From Pedobacter zeaxanthinifaciens (GTDB lineage: Bacteria > Bacteroidota > Bacteroidia > Sphingobacteriales > Sphingobacteriaceae), in contig NZ_QMHP01000002.1 in NCBI RefSeq assembly GCF_003313335.1, forward strand, positions 124,001 through 188,000: DNA of 64,000 nt, given 5' to 3'. This document shows positions 45,207 to 56,400 of the stretch, piece by piece. The position numbers and the translations under genes were made by a program. The notes under the pieces were generated by a model, which saw only the letters and a program-made list of their open reading frames with translations, searched no databases and had not been told where the DNA came from. Every line of letters begins with the position of its first letter. Position 1 is the first letter of the stretch.

Positions 45207-48200
45207 ATGCGCAACCCCAAAAGTTGGATGCTACTTTTTTTGCTGTTGGTTTTTTCCATCGGCATGTCTGCGCAATTGTCGTTTGATCATATCTCGGTAG
45301 CTCAAGGTTTATCTCAAAGTACTGTTTTATCCATTGCAAAAGATGGAAGGGGCTATTTATGGTTTGGAACGAGAGACGGAATAAACAGATACGACGGACG
45401 AACCATCAAAACTTATCGGCACAGCGATCAAAATCATAAAAGTATAAGTGCTGATGATTACATCTATGCCATCACCAAGCAAAAAAATGGAAATTTATGG
45501 ATTGGTACGCAGAATGGTTTAAATATCTACCAATCTGAATTAGATGCTTTTGAACAAATTTACCACAACGATAAAGATCCGCAAAGTATAGCCGGCAATG
45601 CAGTGCTTAGCATTTGCGAGGCCAGCAACGGTAATATTTGGTTCGGTACCAATACCGGTTTAAGTATGCTTTCCAATGCTGGCTCGCGGAAGTTTAAGAA
45701 CTTTTACATCAAGAATGGTTTGGCTGGAAATGAGGTGTATGTGGTTTTTGAAGACAGCAAGAATAATATTTGGGTAGGTACCACCACAGGTTTAAGCCGT
45801 ATCAAACAGCTGGCTAATGGCAAATTACGGTTTCAAAATTTTTCGGCCAATTCAAATGCTGGGCCAATTGGTAACTCTGTAAAAACCATTGTGGAAGATA
45901 AGCTTGGAAACATTTGGGTAGGCACTGAACGTAATGGCATAAGTATTTACCATCCTCAGGAAAATAGCTTTTCGCATATCCAACAATCTTCTGCAGGTTT
46001 GAGCAATAACTTCATTAGGAAGATCATAGTAGGTAAAGATGGCTTGTTGTGGATTGGAACCATGAATGGGCTAAATATTTTCGATCCTAAAACAAATCGT
46101 TTTACGGTTTATAAGCATGATTCGGAGAAACGCAAAAGTCTTAGCGATAACTCTATCAAAGATATTTTTGAGGATGACCAAGGTTCTGTTTGGATTGGAA
46201 CCAATTTCGGTGGTATCAACGTGGCGCACCAAAATGCGGTACCTTTTGAGGTTTATAAATACAGCAAATACCGTAACAGCATCAGTAACGATATCATTAG
46301 TGTAATTGCCGGGGCGGATGAAACACATTTGCTTATAGGTACAGAGGGTTCTGGTTTAGATCTTTTAGATACGAAGACGGGCATTTTTCAGAACTTTAAA
46401 CACCAGCCTTCCAATGGCGGCAGCATCAGCTCTAATACGGTAAAATCTATTTATAAAGATAACAAAGGGCAAATTTGGATTGGTTTGTATGAGGGCGGTT
46501 TAGAGCTTTTTGACCGCAAAAGCGGAACTTTCAGGCATTTTAAACCAAGTTTAACGGATACAACAACGGTAAGTCATGGGTACATCAGCTGCATTACGCA
46601 AGACTTGCAAGGTAGGCTTTGGATTGGAACTTCATCGAAAGGATTGAACCTGTACGACTACAACACAGGTAGTTTCCGAAGGATTAATAGCAGTTCTAAG
46701 GGCTTGAAAATTAACAGTGATTATATCCGCACCATGTTGGGAGATAGCCAGGGCAATTTGTGGGTTGGCACCGCGGTTGGATTAAGCATGCTGAAGAAAA
46801 ATGCCAATCAGTTCCTACGTTTTTATAAAAAAGATGGTTTGAAATCAGACTATATCAACTGCATTTTAGAAGATCGGTTTAAGCAGGTTTGGATTGGTTC
46901 GCATCGAGGTGGTTTAAGCAAATATCTTCCCAAGCAGCAAAAATTTGTCAACTACACCGTTAAAAACGGATTGGCTAGTGACAACGTGGTGGGCCTATCG
47001 CAGGATGATGAAGGAAACATTTGGGTGAGTACCGATAAGGGCCTATCCAAGTTTGACGTGAAGCAAAATAACTTCAAAAATTATTACGTAAGTGATGGCT
47101 TACCGGCCAATGAATTTAGTTACAACGCGGCCTACAAAGCAGCGGACGGAAATTTGTACTTTGGAAGTTATAACGGATTGGTTTCTTTTAAATCTAACGC
47201 TATTGCCACCAATAAACAAGCGCCAACCATTGTGTTTACGGCGCTGCGTTTGTTTAACAAAGAGGTAAATGTTGGCGGCGCCGATGAACTTTTGGAAAAA
47301 GATATTTCATTTACACCAGCCTTAACCTTTAGCGCTGATCAGAATATTTTTACCATTGATTTTGCTGCGTTAAATTACATCAAGCCTGAGCGAAACAAAT
47401 ATGCTTATAAATTGGAAGGCTTTGAGGATAACTGGAACGAGGTTGCTAACCCATCTGCTACTTACACCAATTTGCCGCCGGGAACTTATCATTTATTGGT
47501 AAAAGGTAGCAATAATGATGGTTATTGGAACCCTAAGCCCGCTAAACTGGAGATTAAAATATTACCGCCACTATGGAAAACCTGGTGGGCTTACCTTATT
47601 TATGCCGCTATTTTCGTAGCAATTTTGTATTACATCAATAGGTTTTTGAGACGACAGGAACGTTTAGAAACACAGCTTTACTATGAGCATTTGAATTATC
47701 AGCAGCAACAAGAGCTTTATCAAAACAAGCTTGACTTTTTTACGCGTATTTCCCACGAAATTCGTACACCATTGACACTTATTTTTGCTCCGTTACAAAA
47801 ACTTATCGACCTAACGCAAAACAATGCTATTTTAAATACGCAATTGCAAAGCATTAAAAACAATACTGATCGCCTGCTTCGACTTATTAAAGAGTTACTT
47901 GATTTTAGAAAGATAGAAACCGGCAATTTGCAGTTGAACGTTAGCGAAGTGGATATGCTTAAGTTTTGTCAGCAAGTTTTCGAAGCCTTCCAAAGTCAGG
48001 CTGCAGCTATGCAAATTAGCTTCAATTTTCAGCATCCTAATCAAAGTGTATTTGCGTTTGTTGATCCATCTCAAATGGAAAAAGTGCTATTTAATCTTTT
48101 GTCAAATGCCTTCAAATATACGCCAGCAAAAGGTGAAATTAATTTGGTGTTGGAAGAGTTGCCCGATGAAATCTCAATTAAGGTGCATGATAACGGTGTT

Positions 48201-49304
48201 GGCATTGCTCCCGAATATCTCTCTGAAATTTTCACTAATTTTTATCAAATCAAAACCCAAAGCCAGCAACTGACGGGGTGGGGAATAGGTTTGGGCTTGG
48301 TGAAGAGCATAGTGGATATGCATAAAGGGGAGATTACGGTTGAAAGTAGGCAAGCATCAATCCAAAGCGATGGGTTTAGTGAGTTTCGCTTGTTGCTGAA
48401 GAAAGGCAGTTCACATTTTTCAGCGCAAGAGTTAAGCAGCTCCACCGAAACTGCTGAGCTGCAACTTAGCCAATGGAGCATGCCTGCGGAGGAGATAACA
48501 ACAGATTTGCCAGTGGCAACTGCTGTAGAGCAATCAGCCAATCAGCAGCATATTTTGGTGGTGGAAGATAATGATGAACTTAGGGCGTTTATTGTACAAT
48601 CGCTGCAGCAGCAGTACTTGGTAACAGGATGCGTTAACGGTTTGGAGGCTTTAAATTACGCAACTGAGCATATTCCGGATTTAATTGTAAGTGATGTAAC
48701 CATGCCTGTAATGGATGGAAACGAATTTTGTAAGCGCATTAAAAGCGAAGAACGCACTAATCACATTCCAGTGCTGATGTTGACGGCAATGGCATCACAT
48801 GGCAACCAAGTGCAAGGCTTGGAGGCAGGTGCCGATGTTTACATTACCAAACCATTCAGTATGCAGTTGTTAGAGCTACATATTAAAAATGTAATGGCTG
48901 CTAAGGAAATTTTAAGATCCAAGTACCATAAACAGTTGCTGCTTACACCAAGTAAGGTGGAGGCTCAATCGCCAGAAGAGAAGTTTTTAGCGAAGTTGAT
49001 GCAAATTATGGAGCGGCACATGGAGGATACGGATTTTAACGTATCAGTTTTGGTGGCCGAAATTGGCATGAGCCAAACCGTACTGTACAAAAAAATAAAA
49101 GCTTTAACTGATTTATCGATATCAGATTTCATGAAATCAGTGCGGTTAAAACGAGCTGCGCAGCTGCTACAAGAAGGGCATCTTAACATCACGGAAGTGG
49201 CCTATGCCGTTGGCTTTAACGACAGGAAATATTTCAGCAAAGAATTTAAGAAACAGTTTGGCGTAGTGCCATCAGATTATGTGGGTAATAGAGGGGACAT
49301 ATAG
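45207..49304 (+). CDS. Hybrid two-component system regulator (HTCS) of the PUL
   Basis: A 1365-residue one-protein signalling system: signal peptide (1-22, ending SIGMSAQ), a periplasmic double beta-propeller of Reg_prop repeats (pattern NLWIGT-x-GL; about 25-690), a Y_Y_Y domain (about 720-785), membrane helix (WWAYLIYAAIFVAILYYI, about 792-810), HisKA (FFTRISHEIRTPLT, His near 849), HATPase (NLLSNAFKYTP, DNGVGIAPE), receiver (Asp near 1164 in IVSDVTMPVMDG) and an AraC-type DNA-binding domain (about 1265-1360). HTCS proteins bind an oligosaccharide in the periplasm and switch on their PUL. Here the neighbours predict a glycosaminoglycan ligand. Confidence 0.97.
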   Translation: MRNPKSWMLLFLLLVFSIGMSAQLSFDHISVAQGLSQSTVLSIAKDGRGYLWFGTRDGINRYDGRTIKTYRHSDQNHKSISADDYIYAITKQKNGNLWIGTQNGLNIYQSELDAFEQIYHNDKDPQSIAGNAVLSICEASNGNIWFGTNTGLSMLSNAGSRKFKNFYIKNGLAGNEVYVVFEDSKNNIWVGTTTGLSRIKQLANGKLRFQNFSANSNAGPIGNSVKTIVEDKLGNIWVGTERNGISIYHPQENSFSHIQQSSAGLSNNFIRKIIVGKDGLLWIGTMNGLNIFDPKTNRFTVYKHDSEKRKSLSDNSIKDIFEDDQGSVWIGTNFGGINVAHQNAVPFEVYKYSKYRNSISNDIISVIAGADETHLLIGTEGSGLDLLDTKTGIFQNFKHQPSNGGSISSNTVKSIYKDNKGQIWIGLYEGGLELFDRKSGTFRHFKPSLTDTTTVSHGYISCITQDLQGRLWIGTSSKGLNLYDYNTGSFRRINSSSKGLKINSDYIRTMLGDSQGNLWVGTAVGLSMLKKNANQFLRFYKKDGLKSDYINCILEDRFKQVWIGSHRGGLSKYLPKQQKFVNYTVKNGLASDNVVGLSQDDEGNIWVSTDKGLSKFDVKQNNFKNYYVSDGLPANEFSYNAAYKAADGNLYFGSYNGLVSFKSNAIATNKQAPTIVFTALRLFNKEVNVGGADELLEKDISFTPALTFSADQNIFTIDFAALNYIKPERNKYAYKLEGFEDNWNEVANPSATYTNLPPGTYHLLVKGSNNDGYWNPKPAKLEIKILPPLWKTWWAYLIYAAIFVAILYYINRFLRRQERLETQLYYEHLNYQQQQELYQNKLDFFTRISHEIRTPLTLIFAPLQKLIDLTQNNAILNTQLQSIKNNTDRLLRLIKELLDFRKIETGNLQLNVSEVDMLKFCQQVFEAFQSQAAAMQISFNFQHPNQSVFAFVDPSQMEKVLFNLLSNAFKYTPAKGEINLVLEELPDEISIKVHDNGVGIAPEYLSEIFTNFYQIKTQSQQLTGWGIGLGLVKSIVDMHKGEITVESRQASIQSDGFSEFRLLLKKGSSHFSAQELSSSTETAELQLSQWSMPAEEITTDLPVATAVEQSANQQHILVVEDNDELRAFIVQSLQQQYLVTGCVNGLEALNYATEHIPDLIVSDVTMPVMDGNEFCKRIKSEERTNHIPVLMLTAMASHGNQVQGLEAGADVYITKPFSMQLLELHIKNVMAAKEILRSKYHKQLLLTPSKVEAQSPEEKFLAKLMQIMERHMEDTDFNVSVLVAEIGMSQTVLYKKIKALTDLSISDFMKSVRLKRAAQLLQEGHLNITEVAYAVGFNDRKYFSKEFKKQFGVVPSDYVGNRGDI

Positions 49305-49330
49305 CAAATCGTGCCTCACAAATTAAAATC

Positions 49331-49385
49331 ACTCCCTTTTAAACCAATTTTTACCCCTTAGTTATTTTTTAATTGAAGAAATTTG
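49331..49385 (+). promoter_or_regulatory. Candidate HTCS-controlled promoter 1 (sulfatase unit)
   Basis: Half-sites ACTCCCT (49331-49337) and ACCCCT (49353-49358, inside TTACCCCTTA) are 21 bp apart. GAAATTTG (49378-49385), one base off the -7 consensus, starts 20 bases after the second half-site and 31 bases before the ATG. The same layout occurs before the ABC-type lyase and susC. Confidence 0.55.
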
Positions 49386-49408
49386 ATTGATCAAAAAACC
49401 AATGTATC

Positions 49409-50800
49409 ATGGGGAAATATTGCACACTGCTTATTTTGTTTTTACTTTCTGTAGGTAAAACCGATGCCCAAACGGCTAAACCTAATGTGATTGTTATTGT
49501 GGTAGATGATGCCGGCTACGCCGATTTTGGCTGTTATGGAGGTAAAGAAATTCCTACTCCTAATATAGATTTGCTTGCAAAAAATGGCACTTTGTTCACC
49601 AATGCTTATGTAACTGCTTCTGTGTGTGCACCTTCAAGGGCGGGCTTACTTACGGGTTTGTACCAACAGCGATTTGGGTTTGAACACAACACTTCCGCTA
49701 AGCCTGCCCCAGGCTATACCATGAAAGATATGGGGATGGATGTTAAAATTCCAACTATTGGCAATCAAATGAAAGCTAATGGCTATAAAACTATTGCCAT
49801 AGGCAAGTGGCATCAGGGTGATGAAGAGCCTTACTTTCCTTTAAACCGAGGTTTCGATGAATTTTATGGCTTTGTTGGTGGTCACCGCAATTTTTTTGGC
49901 TACGATAAAACGCCTGCCAGAGAGTTTACACTGTTCGACAATCGAAAAGCATTTCCAGAAAGTGAGGTAACGTATTTAACTGATATGTTTACCGCAAAGG
50001 CAACTAACTTTATTCAGCAAAATAAAGCTCATCCTTTTTTTATGTACTTGGCCTATAACGCAGTACATGTTCCTATGAACGCTAAGAAAGATTTGGTACA
50101 GCGGTTTGCTCATTTGCCTGAGGGTAGACGTGCTTATGCAGCAATGATGACTTCTTTAGATGATGGCATAGGAAAGCTGATGCAAACGTTAAAGGAACAA
50201 CATTTGGAGAAGCATACGCTGATCTGCTTCATCAATGATAACGGTGCGGCAACAGGAAATTATGCAGATAACGGTCCGTTGCGGGGATTGAAAGGCTCTA
50301 AATGGGAAGGCGGAATTCGTGTAGCGTTTGTAATGAACTGGCCTGGTAATGTTCCCGCTGGATTGAGGTACGACAACATGGTTTCATCGTTGGATATTTT
50401 GCCAACAGCAGTAACGGCAGCTGGAGGAAAGTACACGCCTAATTTTAAGGCCGATGGCAAAAATTTGATTCCGTTCATCAATGGGGGCAATCAAAAACCT
50501 CCGCATGATATTTTATTTTGGCGTAGGGGAGTTGCTGCGGCAGTAAGGCAAGGCGACTGGAAGTTGATCAACGTGGCCGATAATCCGATATTATTATTTA
50601 ATTTGAAAACAGACATTTCAGAAACTACCAACTTGGCATCCAAAAACCCACAGAAGGTGAAAGCATTGCTTCATGAATTGCAACAGTGGGAGAAAAAAAT
50701 GGATCAGCCACATTGGTTTAGCGATTACGGAGATACCAATCAAATCATGAAACATAAAATGGAAGTTGTTGGAAGGGAAATGGAAAAGAAATATCCTTAA
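49409..50800 (+). CDS. Sulfatase, S1 family (formylglycine type)
   Basis: A 463-residue secreted enzyme: signal peptide (1-21, ending TDAQ), metal-binding VVDDAGYADFGCYG, and the modification motif CAPSRAGLLTG with Cys 73, which must become formylglycine. Further active-site segments are GKWHQGD and FINDNGAA. The Cys-type needs a maturation enzyme (anSME or FGE), not seen in this window. Family members cut sulfate esters from glycans; the two PL8 lyases beside it point to chondroitin-type sulfated disaccharides (for example 6-O-sulfated GalNAc), which is inference. It probably shares a transcript with the PL8 gene downstream. Confidence 0.93.
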   Translation: MGKYCTLLILFLLSVGKTDAQTAKPNVIVIVVDDAGYADFGCYGGKEIPTPNIDLLAKNGTLFTNAYVTASVCAPSRAGLLTGLYQQRFGFEHNTSAKPAPGYTMKDMGMDVKIPTIGNQMKANGYKTIAIGKWHQGDEEPYFPLNRGFDEFYGFVGGHRNFFGYDKTPAREFTLFDNRKAFPESEVTYLTDMFTAKATNFIQQNKAHPFFMYLAYNAVHVPMNAKKDLVQRFAHLPEGRRAYAAMMTSLDDGIGKLMQTLKEQHLEKHTLICFINDNGAATGNYADNGPLRGLKGSKWEGGIRVAFVMNWPGNVPAGLRYDNMVSSLDILPTAVTAAGGKYTPNFKADGKNLIPFINGGNQKPPHDILFWRRGVAAAVRQGDWKLINVADNPILLFNLKTDISETTNLASKNPQKVKALLHELQQWEKKMDQPHWFSDYGDTNQIMKHKMEVVGREMEKKYP

Positions 50801-50811
50801 GGGAAAAATTC

Positions 50812-50945
50812 CAATGACCAATAATCAACATCCAATAATCAAGTACCAATAATCAATTGCCAATTAACCAAACAACTAAACATCCAAACAACCAAAAAAC
50901 TAAACATCCAAACAACCAAAAAACTAAACAACCAAACAACCAAAA
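50812..50945. repeat. Low-complexity tandem spacer between sulfatase and PL8 genes
   Basis: Repeated words CCAATAATCAA and later AACATCCAAACAACCAAAAAA (two to three rounds) run up to the PL8 start codon. The strand is almost free of G, so the 5' region would be unstructured RNA. No promoter is seen. Confidence 0.75.
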
Positions 50946-53024
50946 ATGAAGAAACTAGCTTATCTGATTTTACTACTAGCCGCTCCTTATTTCAGTTTTT
51001 CACAGGCCACTTATCCCTTTGGTACTATCCTTAAAAAAGTATATGCCGATCAGGGTAAAAACTTGGCTAATGCAACAAAGGTTGGTCAGGCAGCTTTAAA
51101 CAGTATCCAAGTAGATGGAACGTGGAAAGAGGTTGATTACGTCGATCAATCCCCTACAGCTTGGAAACCTGTAGCACATTTGGAAAGAGTAGATGATTTG
51201 GTACAGGCCTATACCGCCGAAGGGAGCAGCTTTAGAACTAATGAGCAACTTTATAAAAGTATTGTGAAGGCATTGGAGGTTTGGTACGAAAAAGACCCTA
51301 CAAGCAAAAATTGGTGGCATAATGAAATAAGCGTACCACAAAAATTAGGTGTTATTTTGGTGTTGATGGAGTTTGCAGACAAAAAACTGCCGGAAGCTTT
51401 ACAGCAAAAATTGATTGAGCGCATGAAGCGTGGAGATATGGTGGCGAAAACTGGTGCCAACAAAACGGATATTGCCATGCACTATTTTTACAGGTCTTTA
51501 ATTACAGAAGATAAAATCTTATTAGCGGAATCGTTAACCGAGTTATTTAAGCCGGTAAGTTTAGTGAATGGAGAAGAAGGCTTGCAATATGATTTTTCCT
51601 ATCTGCAACACGGTCCTCAGCTATATATTGGCGGTTACGGTAATGTGTTTTTGGGTGGAGTGATTAAAATTGCAGGCTACGTGGCGGGTACACCTTACGC
51701 CTTGACTAAGGAAAAGCTAACATTGCTCTCTAAATTTTATAGAGATACTTATTTAAAAACTTTCAGGTCTAGGTATGTTGATTTTAATACCGAAGGCAGG
51801 GGAGTTACCAGACCGAACAACCTACGCAAAACTTCCGAGAAATACCGTTTAAATGCCATGATGAACATCGATCCTGAGTTTAATGCGTTTTATGAAAATG
51901 AGCGTTCTAGGGTAGATAGCTCAGTTAGTTTCAACATTGCACCGTTTCATCGGCATTTTTGGAAAGGTGATTATACCATCCATGTACGACCAGAATATTC
52001 GTTCAACGTACGGATGACCAGTACTCGTACCAAACGATCAGAGATGGGTAACAATGAAAACTTATATGGCAAATACCTTTCAGATGGTGCTACCAATATT
52101 CAGTTAACCGGTCCCGAATATTATAACATTATGCCAGTTTGGGAGTGGGATAAAATTCCTGGAATTACCGCTACCGACCATGCAGAAGATGTGAAAATGG
52201 AAGTGAATTGGGGTGAGGATGGTAAAAATGAATTTGCAGGTGGGGTGTCTGATGGCGTTTACGGAGCCACCGGCTACCAATTAAATTATGATGGTGTAAA
52301 AGCAAAAAAAGCATGGTTCTTTTTTGATAAGGAAATCGTTGCCTTAGGTGCGGATATCAGCTCAACTAATAGCGAGCCAATTGTAACGACGCTAAATCAA
52401 ACTTGGTTAGAGGGCAGTGTAGCCAGTTCCTTTGCCAATATTAAAAAAGGAGAAGTGTCGCAGCACAAAGCGCCTGCGGCAAGTTGGGTACTACATAACA
52501 ATGTTGGCTATTATTTTCCGGTAGCGCAAAATTTAAGCGTTAGCACCCAAGTACAAAGCGGAAGTTGGAATAGAATTAACCTATCGCATCCCAAAACAGA
52601 AGTTAAGGGTAATGTTTTCAAGTTATGGATTGATCATGGCATAAAACCAGATACGGCAAGTTATCAATACATTGTTTTGCCTGCTACAAAAAACGTGAAA
52701 GGCTTCGATCCTAAATCCATTGATATCGTTAGCAATAATGCCAAAAATCAAGCGGTGTATCATCAGCAATTAAAGATTTTTCAGGCGGTATTTTATGCAG
52801 CTTCAACCATAAGTTCAGATACTTATATCATCAGTGTCGACCAACCATGTATCCTTTTATTAAAAGATAAGAAATTGTACGTAGCCGATCCGCTACAGCA
52901 ACAAGGTAATATCAACGTTCAGGTTAAACAGGTTAAGACTGGAAAAACCGCCACTGCACAAATCCAATTGCCAGATGGTGCCAACAAAGGAGCGTCAAAA
53001 GAAGTGCAACTTTCTTTCAAATAA
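50946..53024 (+). CDS. Polysaccharide lyase family 8 (chondroitin AC/hyaluronate lyase type)
   Basis: A 692-residue secreted lyase: signal peptide (1-20, ending SFSQ), an alpha/alpha toroid (about 25-370) with the family hallmark NWWHNEISVPQKLG, and a C-terminal beta-sandwich region. Catalytic candidates are His 222 and Tyr 231 in QHGPQLYIGGYG, with the nine-residue spacing of the chondroitin AC lyase His225/Tyr234 pair, plus the Arg-containing NTEGRGVTRPN. It cleaves uronic-acid glycans by beta-elimination to unsaturated disaccharides. No T9SS tail, so it is probably periplasmic and finishes imported fragments. It follows the sulfatase gene. Confidence 0.93.
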   Translation: MKKLAYLILLLAAPYFSFSQATYPFGTILKKVYADQGKNLANATKVGQAALNSIQVDGTWKEVDYVDQSPTAWKPVAHLERVDDLVQAYTAEGSSFRTNEQLYKSIVKALEVWYEKDPTSKNWWHNEISVPQKLGVILVLMEFADKKLPEALQQKLIERMKRGDMVAKTGANKTDIAMHYFYRSLITEDKILLAESLTELFKPVSLVNGEEGLQYDFSYLQHGPQLYIGGYGNVFLGGVIKIAGYVAGTPYALTKEKLTLLSKFYRDTYLKTFRSRYVDFNTEGRGVTRPNNLRKTSEKYRLNAMMNIDPEFNAFYENERSRVDSSVSFNIAPFHRHFWKGDYTIHVRPEYSFNVRMTSTRTKRSEMGNNENLYGKYLSDGATNIQLTGPEYYNIMPVWEWDKIPGITATDHAEDVKMEVNWGEDGKNEFAGGVSDGVYGATGYQLNYDGVKAKKAWFFFDKEIVALGADISSTNSEPIVTTLNQTWLEGSVASSFANIKKGEVSQHKAPAASWVLHNNVGYYFPVAQNLSVSTQVQSGSWNRINLSHPKTEVKGNVFKLWIDHGIKPDTASYQYIVLPATKNVKGFDPKSIDIVSNNAKNQAVYHQQLKIFQAVFYAASTISSDTYIISVDQPCILLLKDKKLYVADPLQQQGNINVQVKQVKTGKTATAQIQLPDGANKGASKEVQLSFK

Positions 53025-53039
53025 AAACTATTAATAGTT

Positions 53040-53290
53040 GAATAAATAACATGAGTTTGAGAATGGAAAAATAGGCTGTTTGCTAGCGATAGCCTCTCAA
53101 ACCTCCGTTTCGCAAATTTTCGGTCTTCTATTTTTCGGGTCGCACCCATAAGCCAAATCACTTCCTTTAAAAGAAACCTGCGAAGCAAGCATGAAAACAA
53201 TTGAAAATAAAATAACGTTGAATAAATAGGCAACCGAGAGTTTTTGCTACTTTTTGCGGTCAAAAAGTAGGAGCTCAGCGGCGGCGAGCT
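53040..53290. repeat. Dispersed repeat, copy 2 (inverted relative to copy 1)
   Basis: Reverse complement of the 26.1-kb element, without its 47-base extra segment. At 53247-53270 it has a perfect 10-bp inverted repeat (CTACTTTTTG, CGGT, CAAAAAGTAG) and next to it a CTCAGC/GCTGAG hairpin around GGCGGC. It sits just after the first PL8 gene and can act as its transcript end. Confidence 0.8.
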
Positions 53291-53382
53291 GAGAAAAGAC
53301 GTAGATTGCGAATTAGAAGATGTTTAGGAGTGACGCTTATCACGATCACGTTAAATCATATAATTGTGGATAAACGAATTTA

Positions 53383-53439
53383 ACCCCCTAATCAAACCGT
53401 TTATTACACCCTCAAAAGCAGTTAAAGTGTTGAAATTCG
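53383..53439 (+). promoter_or_regulatory. Candidate HTCS-controlled promoter 2 (ABC lyase unit)
   Basis: Half-sites ACCCCCT (53383-53389) and ACACCCT (53406-53412), 23 bp apart, then GAAATTCG (53432-53439) 20 bases after the second half-site. The ATG is 51 bases further. Confidence 0.5.
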
Positions 53440-53489
53440 TTGTAGCTCTCTTCAATTAAAATTGAGGATAAACAACTAACCAAACCTTT

Positions 53490-56400
53490 ATGAAGCAATT
53501 TCTATACTTATGTATTGCTTTTATTTTTCATGCTTTTATTGTTAACGGGCAACAGCGCTTTGTTAATTTTGACGCAAGTATTCCCGCCAATTGGTCGGTT
53601 GTGGCAGGTACAATTTCCAGCAGCAATGAGCACTTGAAGGGTGGCGCAAATGCACTCAAATGGACACCTCAAAGTGGTTCAGTAATTACCGCTTCGTCAT
53701 TAGCAATTCCATCTTCAGAAATTGGCAGTTTTTCATCCAGCGCAGCTGAGTTTTTCATTTACAGCAACAGCATCAGTGCCGATACTTTAGTCTTCAAGTT
53801 TTACGATAGCGGTAATTTTTTGCGTAGGGAAGGGCGCATGTTGCTCAACTATCAGGGATGGCGAAGTTACCATAGGAGCTACCGCTACGATTACAATAAC
53901 GGTTCCGAGTCCAGTGCTTTTGCGCTCAATAAAATGGAAATCATTTACAAGCCTGGCACAGCTACCAATAATGTCATTTTTCTGGATGAATTTACTATCA
54001 TCGGTAATAGCTCGGTTCGTACGCCAGGCCCACATTTAGCATTGGATGTGCAGCATTTCGCACTAAATTCAGAATACTACAAAGCCTATTTTGCGTGGAT
54101 TAATCAACCCAGTGCAGTTACTAGTGCAAGTGCTGCGGAACAAACAGCCATTGCTAACTTAAAAAATGGCACCTACAAAAGAACGCCGGGTACTGCTTCT
54201 GCGCAGGAAATAGCCGATGCTAAAACCTTCGTTACGCAATGCGGAATTACAAATAACGCGGATGGTTCCTTTAAAGGCAGGGGCATCGCCAGCATTTACG
54301 ATTTAGATACCTTGCTACAAATTAGTACTCATGTGCAGTCGTTAGCTAGAGCTTACGGTTCAAATAACGATGCAGATGCCTTAGCGAAACTTCAGGTGTT
54401 TTTGCCCTACCTTTTGGAGCAAGGCTTAGCGGAAGGTGGTGAAATTGTAGTGCCTTACAACGATTACACTTCTGTACGCAACTTCCCAATAGGCTTTTTG
54501 GAGGCCTTGCCTTACATTGCCAATGCTGATGTTAAAAAAGCGATAGTGAAGATGCTGAAATGGTCGCATGAATTTAATACAATTTACAACGCCAATCCAA
54601 CGCCGGGTATGGAAATGGATTTCCTACACGTGAAATCAAATTTTTTGGTAGAACTGGCTTTACTGGGCGATACCGACAATGAAATTGCAAGAGATTTGCG
54701 CTGCTTCAGCAGGTATTTAGAGCAGTTCACTTACACGGGGCCGGGTGCTCGTGATGGCATCAAGCCAGATGGTACGGGATTTCATCACAAAGCTCAGCAC
54801 ATTAGCTATCAGTATGCTTACGGCACCTGGATTAGCAGGGCTTTTGAATTGAAGGGAACACCTTTCAAGATCAGCAATATCGCCTACCAAAACATGAAAA
54901 AGGCGGTGAAGGCTTTGTTTTTAGAAACCTCTAAAGGTGCTTTTTATCCTAATTCTGCGTCAGGCCGATCACCTTTTCCTAACAGCGTTCCGGTAAATAC
55001 CACAGCGCTTGATCGTTTAGTGCAAGTAGGTGGCGATTTGCAAGGAGCAGCCATCGAACCTGATTTAGCAGCTTTTTACAATTCTATTTTCCAAACCAAT
55101 CGCTATGCGGTAACCAACGTAAATTTAGATGGCTACTACCAATTAAACTATGCGCAAACTGGAATTATGCGTAAAAATAACTGGGTGGCGGTAGCTCGTG
55201 GCTTTACCAGTAAAATGTTTGGTGCCGAAATTTACACCGGTGCCAACAGGTACGGTCGGTACCAAAGTTATGGCGCTTTGGAAATTATGTACGATGGTAG
55301 TTTAGCCAACACTGGATATATCAGCGCAGGCAATGGGTGGGATTGGAATATGATGCCAGGCACTACCACCGTGAGGCAAAGTTATGATAACTTAAAGCCA
55401 TTGCTTGCAGGAACCGCTTCCGAGTTTCAAGCGAATGATTTTGCGGGTGCCCTAGCTGACGGCAGCAAAGGTATTTTCGGGATGAGCTTTGTTCAAAGTG
55501 CAGGGAATAGGTATACTACAAGTGCATTAAAGTTCAGAAAATCTGTTTTTACATTGGACAGTTTGATGGTTTGCTTAGGCAGCGATATTGGTTCAAGTAA
55601 TGCCAGTGATGCTACGATTACCACACTTTTTCAAGCAGTAAACGCAACTAGTAACCCAAGCATCTATATTAATGCTAACACAGCAACTACCGGAAGCTAC
55701 AACCAAGCTTTAAATTTAAGTACAAGCAGCGCTTGGTTGGTAAATGCACAAACTACAGGCTACTACATTCCAGCGGGCAATGCCGATATTAATATTTTCA
55801 GAGGAACTCAAAGTACTCCAGTTAACACTACTGATAATACGGCCACCACAGCTACGGCAAACGTGAGCAAAGCGTGGTTTTCGCATGGTACGGCACCAAA
55901 TGCTGCTAAATATTCTTTTGTAGTGGTTCCTGCAACCACACCGCAAAAAATGGCGGCGCTAACTGCTAAAATAGAAAATGCAGAGCTGTTTCAAATTGTA
56001 AGACAAAGTGATACGGCACATGCCGTTAAATATCTGCCAGCAAGTACCACCTTGTTTAGTGTTTTTATGGCAAAGCCAGATCTTAACATTGGCAAAGTGA
56101 AAGGAGTTTCGAGCAGTGCTTTGTTCAGTGTTAAAGAAGCAGGCGATACGCTAAAGATAAAAATTGTATCTCCTGATTTAAATGCTGTTGATGATCCGCT
56201 TAGTACTTGGGTTTCATCGGTTAAGCAGGTTACTTTATCCATCAACGGAAGTTGGAAAATAGAATCAAACGATAATCAAGCCAGTATCATTAATACCTCA
56301 AGCACCACAAATGCAACTTTTTCATTAAAAGATGGGCTGTCGCAAACTTTAGTGCTGGTAAAAGATGTGTTAACTAGCGAAGAACTTGCCGGTGTGTGGA

